From [Clostridium] scindens ATCC 35704 (GTDB lineage: Bacteria > Bacillota > Clostridia > Lachnospirales > Lachnospiraceae), in contig NZ_CP036170.1 of assembly GCF_004295125.1 (NCBI RefSeq), positions 3,350,501 to 3,414,500 of the forward strand: a stretch of DNA of 64,000 bases. Reading direction: 5' to 3'. Positions 62,765 to 64,000 of the stretch are shown here, one piece after another. The notes beneath the pieces are model-generated. The model saw only the letters and a program-made list of their open reading frames with translations, was not told where the DNA came from and did not search any database. The translations under genes and the position numbers were made by a program. Position 1 is the stretch's first letter; the number at the start of each line of letters is the position of its first letter.

Positions 62765-64000
62765 TTATTTTTCCATATATTTGCGCCTTACTTTTTCACT
62801 CAATTCCACATTGCCTTTCATGGAATTCTGAGTTCGCTCCATATTTATATTAACTTGTTTTTGACGAGCTAGCAAGTACTCCTCCATCCGTTTATCACGT
62901 TTTTCCTGAGCCTGCTGTTTTTCGCCTTCCAACTGAAACTGCTGACTTTGTGGACGTTCCATCTCCCTCTTCAGCGGCAGCCGTTTAGACGCCGGCAGAA
63001 TATCAATCCCTTCTGCAATCTCCGACTGATACCAGTAAGCTGTTGAAGCCCAGTCATCTGACAGATGATTGGCATGCCCATGTTCCATGGTTACGCGGAT
63101 ACTCTCGGCAAAATGAATTGGATCAGTAATATGGAACCGGTAAGAAACCTGATAGCCGGGCACCTTACTCTCATGCAGAATGGTACCGTTATAAAGTGTC
63201 CCTTGATTCTGCATCCCCCATGCATGATTAAAATAATCCTCTGCGCCGGTGCCGTTGATACTGGGTACTTTCTCGCCGTCAATATAAATCATATCATCGC
63301 CTTCGCCCCACCACGTCTGCTGGAAGTGAGTAACACTTAAGTTGCAGCCGACGAAATGACCTTTTCCTTTGATATCCAGGAATGTGTAATTATCCTCACC
63401 ACTCAGATTGCTGACACTATTCACTTCAGGAGAGTTTACGACCAGATTATCACCCCATCCCTTACAAGGGCATTCCCGGTGCCAGAGGGCATGAAAATAT
63501 GCAATATCCGTCATCTCCTCTTTATACAGCTCATAATCAATGTGGAAGAAGATTCCTACCGGCCGCTCATTTTCATTGATGATTTCAATCTTGGCCTTTT
63601 TGTTGAACGGCATCGGAAAATAGCAGTTCATCGAAGCAGTGCCGCCATAGGTATATTCCTCCTTCTCCCGTGAAGAAACATTAAAGGGAATGGAATTAAA
63701 ACTGGCCGGCATCCCGTGTCCAATGCAGAAAAAGTCACCCAATGGCACCAGAACGCTGGGACGTTCCGCATCTTCCCAGGTCATCTTAATCAGCACTTTG
63801 CGATAATAATCCGGGTCATTCAGTTCCCACTGTATTCCTTCTGCGTTCTCCATTTCAGCTACTGGTGCAATACTGGAACCAAGAACCGGATCCTGGATGT
63901 TCGGACCCAGCACCTTACGGCAAAAGGATGTCATCCAGATATGGTTAATGCATCCCGGTCCCTCCATTTCGGAAAGAGTCGCCGTCGTACCTTCCTCAAT
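62765..64000 (-). CDS. GH172 (DUF2961) glycoside hydrolase, N-terminus beyond the right edge
   Basis: 411 residues in the window and open at the edge. The first ATG at 63967 is inside the fold: IEEGTTATLSEMEGPGCINH reads through it from the edge. GPGCINHIWMTSF, QQTWWGEGDDMIYIDGE and NGTGAEDYFNHAWG are DUF2961 hallmarks. In the characterised GH172 alpha-D-fructofuranosidase/difructose dianhydride I enzyme the two catalytic Glu are 21 residues apart, and the two Glu in GEGDD and GAEDY are 21 apart here too. A charged Gln/Lys-rich tail (about 50 residues) ends the protein. Start of the sugar operon as far as visible. Confidence 0.85.
   Translation of the reverse strand: MEEGTTATLSEMEGPGCINHIWMTSFCRKVLGPNIQDPVLGSSIAPVAEMENAEGIQWELNDPDYYRKVLIKMTWEDAERPSVLVPLGDFFCIGHGMPASFNSIPFNVSSREKEEYTYGGTASMNCYFPMPFNKKAKIEIINENERPVGIFFHIDYELYKEEMTDIAYFHALWHRECPCKGWGDNLVVNSPEVNSVSNLSGEDNYTFLDIKGKGHFVGCNLSVTHFQQTWWGEGDDMIYIDGEKVPSINGTGAEDYFNHAWGMQNQGTLYNGTILHESKVPGYQVSYRFHITDPIHFAESIRVTMEHGHANHLSDDWASTAYWYQSEIAEGIDILPASKRLPLKREMERPQSQQFQLEGEKQQAQEKRDKRMEEYLLARQKQVNINMERTQNSMKGNVELSEKVRRKYMEK

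Noticed and set aside
1-64000. CRISPR arrays, rRNA or tRNA genes
   Set aside because: No regular repeat-spacer array was seen; the only regular repeats are the MraZ boxes. No stretch read as rRNA or as a clear tRNA cloverleaf.

Overview
The window looks like the chromosome of a spore-forming, anaerobic Firmicute of the Lachnospiraceae (Clostridium cluster XIVa, close to Clostridium scindens or Dorea). The basis is the gene content: SCIFF peptide, TIGR04086 protein, SpoVT, SigE/SpoIIGA/SigG, CotJABC, glycyl-radical pyruvate formate-lyase, and the style of the mobile elements. This is inference from families; no 16S gene is present.

Positions 1-36 kb are core chromosome, mostly on the minus strand. 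First come a SCIFF ranthipeptide precursor cut by the left edge, an unusual GAPDH, and the run spoVT, yqeY, prsA-like, mfd, pth. Sporulation control follows: sigG, then about 4 kb away sigE-spoIIGA behind a promoter resembling the Spo0A-controlled spoIIG promoter. Next is a compact division and cell-wall (dcw) cluster read right to left: mraZ, rsmH, ftsL-like, two class B PBPs, mraY, murD, ftsW, ftsQ, ftsZ. murE, murF, murG and ftsA are not in it. It starts behind five CCACTT boxes spaced exactly 10 bp, a MraZ operator. Then come degV, a second FtsW/RodA-type gene, pflB behind a ZTP riboswitch with its own terminator, a flavin reductase, and cotJABC.

cotJC is broken at about 36.01 kb, where a stack of mobile DNA begins (36.0-55.2 kb). 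The outer layer is the left end of a Tn1549-type conjugative element (rep, DUF5348, PcfB, VirD4). It is cut inside virD4 by an IME of the Tn4451 style (TnpV, XRE regulator, MobV relaxase, CHC2 primase, VapE helicase, large serine recombinase). The IME primase is split by a three-tyrosine-recombinase (RIT-type) element with long inverted termini. The third recombinase of that element is in turn split by a 3.55-kb transposon with TGT...ACA ends, a 7-bp target duplication, and four genes: DUF6431-like, DDE transposase, AAA ATPase and a small protein. Both inner interruptions close in frame when removed, so the insertion order can be read directly.

Positions 55.3-57.6 kb are an AT-rich block of small genes (SnoaL-like, three GNAT acetyltransferases, DUF3953), probably acquired. 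From 57.8 kb to the right edge there is a carbohydrate operon read right to left: GH172 (DUF2961) enzyme, LacI regulator, ABC substrate-binding protein, two permeases, and a ketose 3-epimerase. It suggests uptake and breakdown of a fructose-containing or difructose-anhydride-like sugar. The missing 3' parts of cotJC and virD4 are not found to the right of the mobile stack, so the right boundary of the insertion is unresolved.
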